A stretch of 15,299 nt of DNA from Caldifarciminota bacterium (GTDB lineage Bacteria > Hydrothermota > Tepidihabitantia > SM23-42). The stretch lies in assembly GCA_030671005.1 (NCBI GenBank), contig DAOVAN010000024.1:1-15299 (forward strand), written 5' to 3'. The notes under the pieces are model-generated. The model was not told the origin of the DNA. It ran no database searches and saw only the letters and a list, made by a program, of their open reading frames with translations. How positions within the stretch are numbered: position 1 is the first letter of the stretch; every line of letters begins with the position of its first letter. Made by a program: the position numbers and the translations under genes. Below, in pieces: positions 1 through 7,912 of the stretch.

Positions 1-659
1 ATCGGAGTGGGCTCGGGGTTTATCTCGACCGTCTTGACACCCTTTTCGCGTGCAAACTCTGGTATCGCCGCAGCTGGCCATACTACGCTGGATGTGCCGC
101 AAATCATCGCCACTCCGGCTTCTTTTAGAAAATCAAGGGCCTCACGCCATATATCCTCGGGTATCGCTTCACCGAACCAGACAACATCTGGTCTCAGAAG
201 ACCACCGCACGCACAACGCGGCAAATCATCCAATTCCTCTCCACCTGGAACGTGCTCAAGTATGTTACCACACTCACAACAGCGAGTACGGAATATGTTA
301 CCATGCAGTTCGAGGACCTTTCTCGACCCAGCACGGCGGTGTATGTTGTCGACATTCTGTGTCAACATCATGAAACGCTTGAAAATGCTCTCTAGCTCGG
401 TAAAAGCATAGTGAGCAGGATTGGGTTCGGCCTTTAGGATCAAACCCTGACGCCAGTGATACCATTCCCAAACCAAAGCGGGGTTGTCTCGAAATGCATG
501 GGGCGTTGCCAGCTCTTGTGCCGAGTAGTTCTTCCAGAGTCCATCAGCACCACGGAAAGTCGGCACACCACTCTCGGCCGAAACTCCGGCTCCTGTTAAC
601 ACAAACAAGGAATCAGATCTTTCTAGCAGTTCTATTGCCTGACGGATAAGGTTGTTCAT
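1..659 (-). CDS. Sir2-family NAD-dependent protein deacylase (partial, C-terminus off window)
   Basis: Sirtuins remove acyl groups from lysine using NAD+, giving nicotinamide and O-acyl-ADP-ribose; this one is probably cytoplasmic. The 219 visible residues contain the NAD-binding GAGVSAESGVPTFRG (about 23-37), QNVDN (101-105), the catalytic His in ELHGN (H119), a zinc site (C127, C130, C149, C151) and the family sequence RPDVVWFGE. A Tyr-x-x-Arg pair (Y67, R70) in the acyl-pocket region matches the class III (SIRT5/CobB-like) signature, so desuccinylase or demalonylase activity is plausible. The last zinc pair is spaced CxC rather than CxxC. The start is the ATG at 659, preceded by a short GGAAG; the frame is open back to a stop at 750-752 with no better start. 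Probably 20-30 C-terminal residues lie beyond the window. It lies 83 nt after the gene ending at 743 and may have its own weak promoter. The family is certain; substrate choice is inferred. Confidence 0.93.
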   Translation of the reverse strand, partial: MNNLIRQAIELLERSDSLFVLTGAGVSAESGVPTFRGADGLWKNYSAQELATPHAFRDNPALVWEWYHWRQGLILKAEPNPAHYAFTELESIFKRFMMLTQNVDNIHRRAGSRKVLELHGNIFRTRCCECGNILEHVPGGEELDDLPRCACGGLLRPDVVWFGEAIPEDIWREALDFLKEAGVAMICGTSSVVWPAAAIPEFAREKGVKTVEINPEPTP

Positions 660-678
660 TGCTTCCGCGTTGGAAATG

Positions 679-684
679 ATTATA
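679..684 (-). promoter_or_regulatory. possible weak promoter (-10 only) for the sirtuin gene
   Basis: A perfect TATAAT reads on the minus strand in the 83-nt gap before the sirtuin start, which would place transcription start about 13 nt before the ATG. No recognisable TTGACA lies 16-18 bp upstream, unlike every other promoter in this window. It could be a weak or activator-dependent promoter, or chance; the gene may simply be read from the upstream genes. Confidence 0.3.
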
Positions 685-742
685 CATCGATCTGTGATAT
701 GAACGTGATTCGGTACGCTGTGCCGTTTCTTGCCGATATTGT

Positions 743-1333
743 CTAGAACCTATAGACGAAACCGATCCTTCCCTCCCTGGTATCGATGCCGAATTTTTCT
801 TGCTCCCTGAAGAGCAAGACATCAATCACCGAAACGATGCGATTGAGTATCGCAAAGCCGGGCATGAAACCAGCACGACGTCGATGTTCGCGTGCCTGTC
901 TCCTCTTCTCCCAGTAGTAGGTTCGGTTCGGTAGAGTATCCCATGCCCATTCATCATCACCGAAATACGCATTGGTATTGATATATTCCTGCTGGAGTTG
1001 GGGATCATTAGGGTAGAACAGGCTCGCCTGCCTTTCAACTTCCAGGTTGTGGTCGGATGAAGACAGGTAATCCTCAAGGGCATCATAGTATACGTCGTCG
1101 CGGCGCGTCGGATTTGCACCAGCGTGATCAATGGCGAACGCACGTGCCGAATAGTCAATACGCTTACCAAAATAGCTGAATCCGAAATAGGATACCCATA
1201 CCGCACCCTCGACTACAAAGAAGACCTGGGCTTTCGATCTTTGCCCCTGCATCATCTGGCCCAAACCCGGTACCAAGAGCGACGCGAACACAGGATTCAT
1301 TGCTTGAAACAGAATCAGTGATATGGTCAACAT
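743..1333 (-). CDS. small membrane-associated protein, resembles DUF5683-type proteins
   Basis: A 196-residue protein of unknown function. It starts with a hydrophobic stretch (about 1-22) that leads into LVPGLGQMMQGQRSKA. This short glycine/glutamine motif followed by another hydrophobic segment (about 37-55, FFVVEGAVWVSYFGF) resembles DUF5683-type bacterial membrane proteins. The middle is polar, rich in Tyr, Asp and Arg, and a third hydrophobic stretch (IVSVIDVLLF) lies near residues 165-174. The C-terminus ends in aromatic GFVYRF, which would suit an outer-membrane or envelope location, but no barrel is evident. The ATG has a strong AGGAGGT site that overlaps the end of the preceding M6 peptidase gene (11-nt gap), so the two are almost surely co-transcribed and translationally linked. 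The coding call is firm; the family assignment is only by resemblance. Confidence 0.8.
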   Translation of the reverse strand: MLTISLILFQAMNPVFASLLVPGLGQMMQGQRSKAQVFFVVEGAVWVSYFGFSYFGKRIDYSARAFAIDHAGANPTRRDDVYYDALEDYLSSSDHNLEVERQASLFYPNDPQLQQEYINTNAYFGDDEWAWDTLPNRTYYWEKRRQAREHRRRAGFMPGFAILNRIVSVIDVLLFREQEKFGIDTREGRIGFVYRF

Positions 1334-1344
1334 CGTGTTACCTC

Positions 1345-4300
1345 CTACCTCAAAACTGCAAACTTGCTAAACTTGACTTCACGCTTACTCCCGTTCTTAG
1401 CCTCGATACGAAGAATATACATGCCGTTCGACAGTCTTGTGAAATCGAATTCCGCCTCATTATATTCATTTGGTGTGGGATTAACCATTTTTGCCTCACC
1501 GATCCTGCGTCCGGTGATATCCAGTATCTCAATAGTAACCTCCGCTGCCTGGTGTAGGAAGAACCGTGCCCGCCCCAGATTCTCGATCGGCGATGGATAC
1601 ATGTAGTACGAACCCAATAGTGCATTAGACACCTGTGGCTGAGACAAGTCGACCTGAAAACGACCCAGGTTTGCAGGCGAATTCATGTATCCACTCCACG
1701 AGACACTGGTACCTGGGAAATCCCAGACGTACAGCAGTCCGCCTTCACTTCCGCAGGCGAGTTCAAGGTCGCCGTCCCCATCCAAATCAAAAACAGACCC
1801 TGGACTCGAAAACCCTCCTTCACCGAACAAAGGCGAAAAGGCAAATTCGGTTTTCTGATCATTGATGATTTTCAGATAACCGCTGCCGAGTGAGTCTGAG
1901 GTTCCTACGCCAAAGATGATCTCCTCGGCTCCATTGGCATCCAGGTCTGCGACCATGAGTGGATACAATATGTATTCCTCCAGATACAGTGGAAAATTGT
2001 TCGCCGCAGTACCATTCCGATTGGCAACATATAGTGTCTTACTGCTATTGGGCATTATGGCTTCGAGAAACGCATCATGTTCAATGTCGGCAAGGGCTGG
2101 CGTATAATAGAATATCGTATCGATTAAGATATCGTATTTCTCTTCCAGAGTATCCCGGCCAAAGATATATATCGTACCGTAGCCGTTGATGATGAGTGCT
2201 TCCGGGGCGCCGTCACGGTCAATATCACCGACCACGGGTGATGCGTACGTCAACATATTGTGGCTCGCATCGGTAAATTCCCGCACGATACCATCCTCGT
2301 TCACAAGCCAGAACCGGCCATCAGAACCCAGCACACCAATCTCACGATCCGCCTCACTGAAGACACACGGTGTCGAAAGGAGCTCGGTGTTGAGATATAT
2401 CGGGAACCCACTGAGGTTCTGGCCTGAAGAGTCAACGCAATAGAGGTTGCGGTCCTTGCTGCCAAAAATCAACTCAAGAGTGCCATCCCCGTTCAAGTCG
2501 AAGACCAAGGGTGCACCAAATATGACGTCGCCGGCGGTGAATGGAAAGTTAGCCATTGGTAAAAGAGTCTGACCATCCAGACAAATAATGTTGAAACGTG
2601 AACCAATCGCAATATCTTCGGCATCATCACCATTGATATCGCCTATCGCCAGAAAGGTAGTGATACTACTAGCCGCGACCCTGACACCGTATAAAGTGCC
2701 ATCATGGTTATAGGCATAGACAAAACCATTTTCCGTTGCCACAACGATCTCCCAATCGCCATCGCCATCAAGGTCTCCATAGCTCACATCGAGGATCTGG
2801 GTCCCACTCTGCACCACCAGTGGAAACCCTGCCTGGAACATGCCATAATCGACCGCAATATCCATGAGTGTGTCATTAGTCGATCGGACATCGATGTCGA
2901 TCAGGGACTTACCAAAGTACGAATCAGAATTGGGATTCGTGAACGGACCGAGATGATGATTCGCCTTGTTGCTGTCATCAATAAAGAACAGATCATATCT
3001 TGAACCATAGTATTCGAGCGAATCACCATAGTAATACGCGTCGAAATGTTGTATGGCGTCTGCCTCTTCAAGATCGACCCCCTTGTGCTGGGGGTCGACC
3101 TGCACTGTGTTTGTCGGAATATTCACACTGAGTACATCATCGTCAATATGCCAGATCGCGATACCACTGGCCGGCAAGAAGAAATCATACTCACCCCCGT
3201 CCACATAAATCGGCACACCGTCCTCGGCATCAATGATTATTGTATCTTTGTGCGCCACATCCTGCTGCCGGTTTTCGATGAGGAAATACTCAGTCTCAGA
3301 AATCGCCACTTTCACCATGGTCTGATCAGCCACGCTATACTGTGTAGTATCGATCGAGGAAGCTCGAATCGTGATGAGACTGTCCGGATCAGTTACGACC
3401 ACTGGATTGACCCATCCCAGATAATACCTTGACCAGGCACTCAGGTTAGCCGGAATCGAACCTTCAGGAGCACCAGCGCGCGGACTACCGACCCAACCAC
3501 CAGTGCCCATTAGGCAGAAGGCACCAACCCCGTTTGACCAACCGGTTATATCATACAGGTCAGGGAGATCGAGAATGTGCCCGAATTCATGAACATACGT
3601 ACCGACGGCACCGACCATATACTCGTCGACCCTTGCCATTTCTGAGTTGACGCTCGCCGGATAGTCGAGCGTATCAGTGCCGGCGTTCGCCAGAATGTAC
3701 GGTACTCCCAGATAGAACTCGAGCGCACCCGGGGGGATAGTAGCTGATGGGATGTCGCAAAACCTCAAGAAATTGAAACTAGTCTGCCACTGCGTCCCGG
3801 CATGAAAAATAACAATCGCATCATAATCCGAGAAATCGATACTCGCATCCTGGTCAGCCGCGGCAATCGCGTCGGCATATATCCTGACCAGACCCATTTC
3901 CATCGCATACGTATTGTAGTAAACAAACCCGTTCTCTGCGTCGTATTCAACGAAGCCACTGTAGTAACGCATCTCATGGGGTAACTGATAACTCTCTAAA
4001 TTGTGATCAGGTTTGACCGTGTAGTTTATTGTTAGATTTCCGAACGAATTTACGCGGTAGTAGTTGGTTAGGAATTCCATCTGGCGATCAAAGTAGACAC
4101 CGCTGTGTGGTGGATCATAGTATAAACCATCTTCGGGCTCACCGAAACCAGTCAAATCCATCTTGCCATCCCCGCTCGTGCAGGGAATATCATCCTCAAC
4201 GAATTCAACCTTCAGCACCAAAACATTTCTCTCGTCCCGCCCCTCCTTCGGTAGCGGCGCCAGAAAATCCTGGAAGAGCCTCAGGTTCTGGAATCTCCTC

Positions 4301-4458
4301 ACCGGCATGCTTAGTGTGCTACTCTCAGACACCAGTTTCAACGTAAGATTCGCAACTGGCGGCTGAGCAAGGGGAAACGTGGTCCCATCTCTTACCAGCC
4401 TAATCTGACCGGCACTGCTCAACGTCACGAGCAGCAGAAAAGTCAAAATCTTATTCAA
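1345..4458 (-). CDS. secreted M6-family metallopeptidase with FG-GAP repeats and T9SS-type sorting domain
   Basis: Predicted extracellular zinc endopeptidase of the immune-inhibitor-A (M6) family, about 1037 residues from the TTG chosen here. It begins with a signal peptide (NKILTFLLLVTLSSAG). The zinc site is HEFGHILDLPDLYD (His290, catalytic Glu291, His294), followed by the M6-typical NLSAWSRYYLGW segment. The second half has at least six FG-GAP/VCBS-like Asp-rich motifs (DLDGDGDWEIVV, DINGDDAEDIAIG, DLNGDGTLELIFG, DIDRDG, DLDANGAEEIIFG, DLDGDGDLELACG), probably a calcium-binding beta-propeller. The final 90 or so residues (YPSPIENLGRARFF ... NGMYILRIEAKNG ... KFSKFAVL) look like a type A T9SS sorting domain. 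An in-frame ATG lies at 4470, but it has no ribosome site and the only GGAGGT overlaps it, 5 nt before the TTG at 4458. Hence the TTG start. It is first in a unit with the genes ending at 743 and possibly 1. Confidence 0.92.
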   Translation of the reverse strand: MNKILTFLLLVTLSSAGQIRLVRDGTTFPLAQPPVANLTLKLVSESSTLSMPVRRFQNLRLFQDFLAPLPKEGRDERNVLVLKVEFVEDDIPCTSGDGKMDLTGFGEPEDGLYYDPPHSGVYFDRQMEFLTNYYRVNSFGNLTINYTVKPDHNLESYQLPHEMRYYSGFVEYDAENGFVYYNTYAMEMGLVRIYADAIAAADQDASIDFSDYDAIVIFHAGTQWQTSFNFLRFCDIPSATIPPGALEFYLGVPYILANAGTDTLDYPASVNSEMARVDEYMVGAVGTYVHEFGHILDLPDLYDITGWSNGVGAFCLMGTGGWVGSPRAGAPEGSIPANLSAWSRYYLGWVNPVVVTDPDSLITIRASSIDTTQYSVADQTMVKVAISETEYFLIENRQQDVAHKDTIIIDAEDGVPIYVDGGEYDFFLPASGIAIWHIDDDVLSVNIPTNTVQVDPQHKGVDLEEADAIQHFDAYYYGDSLEYYGSRYDLFFIDDSNKANHHLGPFTNPNSDSYFGKSLIDIDVRSTNDTLMDIAVDYGMFQAGFPLVVQSGTQILDVSYGDLDGDGDWEIVVATENGFVYAYNHDGTLYGVRVAASSITTFLAIGDINGDDAEDIAIGSRFNIICLDGQTLLPMANFPFTAGDVIFGAPLVFDLNGDGTLELIFGSKDRNLYCVDSSGQNLSGFPIYLNTELLSTPCVFSEADREIGVLGSDGRFWLVNEDGIVREFTDASHNMLTYASPVVGDIDRDGAPEALIINGYGTIYIFGRDTLEEKYDILIDTIFYYTPALADIEHDAFLEAIMPNSSKTLYVANRNGTAANNFPLYLEEYILYPLMVADLDANGAEEIIFGVGTSDSLGSGYLKIINDQKTEFAFSPLFGEGGFSSPGSVFDLDGDGDLELACGSEGGLLYVWDFPGTSVSWSGYMNSPANLGRFQVDLSQPQVSNALLGSYYMYPSPIENLGRARFFLHQAAEVTIEILDITGRRIGEAKMVNPTPNEYNEAEFDFTRLSNGMYILRIEAKNGSKREVKFSKFAVLR

Positions 4459-4462
4459 GCGT

Positions 4463-4468
4463 ACCTCC
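4463..4468 (-). promoter_or_regulatory. ribosome binding site that decides a TTG start (M6 peptidase)
   Basis: GGAGGT on the minus strand, 5 nt (counted from GGAGG) before TTG at 4458-4456. It lies inside the upstream in-frame ATG reading (ATGGAGGTACGC). Upstream of that ATG the sequence is only A/T-rich, with no Shine-Dalgarno. The TTG start also gives a cleaner signal peptide beginning Met-Asn-Lys. Confidence 0.75.
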
Positions 4469-4488
4469 ATATTTTATAATTAATTCAA

Positions 4489-4502
4489 AATGCACGTGCA
4501 TT
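4489..4502. other. perfect 14-bp palindrome in the M6 peptidase 5' leader
   Basis: AATGCACGTGCATT is a perfect inverted repeat, flanked on both sides by the direct repeat TTCAAA/TTCAAAG. It lies in the predicted leader of the M6 peptidase mRNA, about 65-75 nt after the predicted transcription start and 30 nt before the TTG. It could be an operator for a dimeric regulator. A hairpin with no loop is unlikely to be stable as RNA. Confidence 0.4.
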
Positions 4503-4572
4503 CAAAGGACATAATAAATTGTACAGTGCCCCACATTCATCGTAGGGGTGCGAAAAATGTCCAACTGTCTTC

Positions 4573-4600
4573 ATTATAACGACCGCACTATTGTTGTCAA
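4573..4600 (-). promoter_or_regulatory. consensus sigma-70-type promoter for the M6 peptidase unit
   Basis: On the minus strand, TTGACA (4600-4595), a 16-bp spacer, then TATAAT (4578-4573); both hexamers are perfect. Predicted start of transcription is near 4566, giving a leader of about 107 nt. No clear terminator was seen for the tamB operon in the roughly 65 nt between the tamB stop and this promoter, so read-through from upstream is possible. Confidence 0.85.
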
Positions 4601-4664
4601 GATTAAGGCAAATGTGGAATAGGCATACCCTCTATATTTACCGTCCCAGAAAATTGTCGGCTCC

Positions 4665-7600
4665 TCAGAATCTTATGTTGTAGTTATACTGGAGACGATA
4701 TTCACCTGTTTCGTCTCTTTCCACACTGATTCTGTTCTTATCATCGACTACATACTCGACGTTGAACTCATTTGAAAAAGTCGTAATATCGTACGTATAG
4801 GTAACAAAGAGATTTCTTGAAATAAACTTACCGACGGTTAGTTTTGTCTTCTCATCGGGTTCAAAAAAAGGTGTCTCAATGCGGAAATAATCGAGACCCG
4901 TATATTGTTTGATCCGACGTGAAACATCGCCCTCCAACCATGACAGAAGACTGTGTGAGAAACCGGTCATGTATTCGCCCCGCTTCATCTCTTCGAGTTC
5001 CTGCCACGTAATATTCAGGTTCAAATAGGTTATGATGTCCTGCTCGGTATACTGACCAGGAGGGTCGGTGAAGAATTCGAATACCGGTTCAGATATCGGA
5101 CCAAAGAGATGCAAGATTATTTTGATGCCTTCTCTGGTATCTAGTTCCGCCCAAAAATCGAGCTCAGGATCTATCTCGTCTTCGGGTATGAAAGTAACTC
5201 TCCCTTGAGTTATCGACAGCACATGATTCACCCAATAGAAATTACCACGATCGGTCTCCATTATGCCTGAAAGATAAACCGGTCCCTTTTCTCTTACTAT
5301 AAACAGCTCGCCGCCAAACTCGATGTCTGCTTCGCGGTTTCTCAACCATATACCTCGCTCCCCCTTCAATACCAAATTCATGCGCCAATTATCATCGCCT
5401 GCTCCCTGCTCTTCTTCAATCTTCATGCCGAATTCCAACGGAACAACCCCTTCTTTTATCGATATGTTTCCGTTATAGTGCATTATTCGGTCACGCATGT
5501 TCAGAGAGAAGTTACCGCTCCCTATACCATAGGCAAAGGGAAGGAATTGAAGGGGTGCATCGACAAAACTGAAATCAAGATTGAGATCATCGACACCGAA
5601 TCTGGGTTCCAATTTAATGATCCCGCCGCCATTCACCCATTGGCTTGATAACGTGCGTCCGCTCCGCGGTGAAATCAAACCCTTACCGCGAGTAAACACT
5701 ATTTGGTCCCCATCGAACAGAACATCGATATTCACCGAGTCGAACTGTGAAGCAATGATATCTACTGAAAACGAAGCATCATGTATCTTGCCCTCCCCAG
5801 TCAGTTCGAATTGCTCGATATTCCCGCGGAACGTCACTTCTCCGGTCATCAGTCCCGCCGGGTCACCCAAGAAATTCTCGAGGAAAAACAGTACCCACAC
5901 GCCGACGTTTTGGAACCGGGCAGACAGCTCAGATTCCTTTAGAGAAACAACACCCTGCGCATCAAATTCCTGATCATTGTCATCGCGCACATGGAGTGAC
6001 TCGACAACAACGCCGCCATCGATGTAGCGCCCCGCGAATCCCAAGACGCCATTCTCCAGACCGAGAAAATCGATATTACTCGCGTTCATCAAAATGGTAT
6101 CATTTTCGATGCGCAAATCGAGCGTACCAGACAATTCCTCTTTGAGACCGAGGAGCTTACCCAATCCACGCAGATCGATATTTGAAAGTTCCAGACTCAA
6201 TGGTACTTTTGAAAATTCGAGATTACCGTTTGCCACAGACAAACTCACATCATCAATCATTCGGCCTAAGATGTCAAATCCTATGGGCTTCAGATTTGTT
6301 GTGAGAACCTGATTATAATTAACGATGAGAGAACTGATCGTGCCCTGGAGTTCCTCACGCAATACTCCCTCTATGAGAATGCTATCCGCGCTATCAGACG
6401 CAGCAAATGTGAAAAGACTATCTTCCACACGAAAATCAATCTGCCCCAGATGAAAATCCTTGTACTGCAACCCCTTCAATGTAACCGACAAATTCCGTTC
6501 TTGGTTATCCTTCTGAAACTTTACGCTACTGATGGCAAGATTATCGACACTGAAGTCGTGGATCGAGAAATCGCTTGCCAGAATATCAGAAGTAAAGCGC
6601 AAACCGAACAGATCACGCGGTTCACCGGCGACATGAAGAGAACCGTCTAGCCGGCCTGCTACGGGGAAATATCTCTGAAACCTACTGACATCAAAATCGT
6701 TAAAAGCAACATACAAATCCATTTCCGGCGTGATCGTACCATTGGCCCGAAGTGTTCTCTTACCCTCTAAGACAAAAAGCGAATCCAGATAAAGGTTCGA
6801 TTCGACAAGCGAACCAAAGAAAAACAATGAGTCAAGACCCAGGCCCAATTCACCTGGTGAGTTGATGAGACCCACAAAGTTGTTGTCGGTGTAAGCCAAA
6901 TATCCACTAGTGACCATTGGCAATTCTATGCCTATCAGCGTGCTAACGTCCAGTTCTCTAAAATTCATCGCGAATTCGAAATCCTGGAGTTGGACGACCC
7001 TGAGTTGGGCAAAAAGAGTTCCGCCCAATATTTCTCCGTCAAAAATATTGACCCAAATAGTATCGGCGGCGGCATTGGTTTCGAAGCCGAATCTGTCAAA
7101 CGGATGGAAACCAGTAGCATTGCCCCTGATCTGGGGTATGAAATTATCCTCTGCATAAGTAATTTTGCCAGAAAAATCGACTTCTCCTTGATGCAGGTCG
7201 AATTTTTGCAGATCCACATGTGCCTTTACGAAATCAAATGTAGCATGCTTAGATTCATATGAATAGCGACCACTGCCTTCCAACGCAAGCCCCACGCCGC
7301 TGAGCTTGAACGAATTCAGCCTTATCTCATCATCATCAATGTCGGCATCGAGATTCATCGAGGTTACGTGTAATGAATGTTTTCGTGACTGGAAAGATAG
7401 ATTCATAGTCGTCAGGTGGGCTCTGGAGCCGACAAGGTCGAGAAAGACGATACCCGAGATCCTATCTATTTTGTAAAGATTCTGGTTCTTGTATATTACC
7501 TGGCCGTTCTTCAAATTTACCCTCAGGCCCAATCTGAAACTGGGTAAACCACGGAAACCCCGGCCTGTGCCGTTCGTCTTCTCTTCGATGGAAATCGTTG

Positions 7601-7907
7601 GTTCGATGAGGTTGATCTCAAAAAGGTTGGGGAGTCTCAACATGAAGGGGTTCAGTCGATAGTGTATATCGGCAAGTTCACCATAGAGGCTATCGGTCTC
7701 GGAAAACTTGACTCGATAGCGCCCGATACGAAACCCGCTCAAGATGTTTCCCTGGATATCCTGATACTCAATCGTAGTGCCAGTCACGCGTTCCAGAATA
7801 TCAAGTGTCACGACACCGAAGTTCACACTGGTAAGAAACAGAATGACGGCGGCGATGATGATCAAGAATATTATTGGACCAAAGTATCTCTTCACGAATA
7901 TCTTCAT
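4665..7907 (-). CDS. tamB: TamB-like inner-membrane-anchored lipid/protein translocation factor (DUF490)
   Basis: TamB-type proteins are long beta-rich bridges from the inner membrane across the periplasm, working with an Omp85 partner in outer-membrane protein and phospholipid delivery. This 1080-residue protein has one N-terminal membrane anchor (about 8-30, GPIIFLIIIAAVILFL) and then long alternating beta-strand sequence typical of AsmA/TamB beta-taco folds. The C-terminal DUF490 domain has the hallmark ITQGRVTFIP and FEFFTDPPGQYTEQDIITYL segments, and the protein ends in Phe (YNYNIRF). E. coli TamB is 1259 residues, so this is somewhat shorter. It begins 5 nt after the stop of the Omp85 gene with no visible Shine-Dalgarno, so translation probably depends on reinitiation. 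The Omp85-TamB order supports a functional pair. The family is clear; the exact cargo is not. Confidence 0.92.
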   Translation of the reverse strand: MKIFVKRYFGPIIFLIIIAAVILFLTSVNFGVVTLDILERVTGTTIEYQDIQGNILSGFRIGRYRVKFSETDSLYGELADIHYRLNPFMLRLPNLFEINLIEPTISIEEKTNGTGRGFRGLPSFRLGLRVNLKNGQVIYKNQNLYKIDRISGIVFLDLVGSRAHLTTMNLSFQSRKHSLHVTSMNLDADIDDDEIRLNSFKLSGVGLALEGSGRYSYESKHATFDFVKAHVDLQKFDLHQGEVDFSGKITYAEDNFIPQIRGNATGFHPFDRFGFETNAAADTIWVNIFDGEILGGTLFAQLRVVQLQDFEFAMNFRELDVSTLIGIELPMVTSGYLAYTDNNFVGLINSPGELGLGLDSLFFFGSLVESNLYLDSLFVLEGKRTLRANGTITPEMDLYVAFNDFDVSRFQRYFPVAGRLDGSLHVAGEPRDLFGLRFTSDILASDFSIHDFSVDNLAISSVKFQKDNQERNLSVTLKGLQYKDFHLGQIDFRVEDSLFTFAASDSADSILIEGVLREELQGTISSLIVNYNQVLTTNLKPIGFDILGRMIDDVSLSVANGNLEFSKVPLSLELSNIDLRGLGKLLGLKEELSGTLDLRIENDTILMNASNIDFLGLENGVLGFAGRYIDGGVVVESLHVRDDNDQEFDAQGVVSLKESELSARFQNVGVWVLFFLENFLGDPAGLMTGEVTFRGNIEQFELTGEGKIHDASFSVDIIASQFDSVNIDVLFDGDQIVFTRGKGLISPRSGRTLSSQWVNGGGIIKLEPRFGVDDLNLDFSFVDAPLQFLPFAYGIGSGNFSLNMRDRIMHYNGNISIKEGVVPLEFGMKIEEEQGAGDDNWRMNLVLKGERGIWLRNREADIEFGGELFIVREKGPVYLSGIMETDRGNFYWVNHVLSITQGRVTFIPEDEIDPELDFWAELDTREGIKIILHLFGPISEPVFEFFTDPPGQYTEQDIITYLNLNITWQELEEMKRGEYMTGFSHSLLSWLEGDVSRRIKQYTGLDYFRIETPFFEPDEKTKLTVGKFISRNLFVTYTYDITTFSNEFNVEYVVDDKNRISVERDETGEYRLQYNYNIRF

Positions 7908-7912
7908 AAATA

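Noticed and set aside
4459..4470. ATG start at 4470 for the M6 peptidase
   Set aside because: The ribosome site overlaps this ATG, so it cannot serve it; the TTG 5 nt after GGAGG fits better and gives a standard signal peptide.
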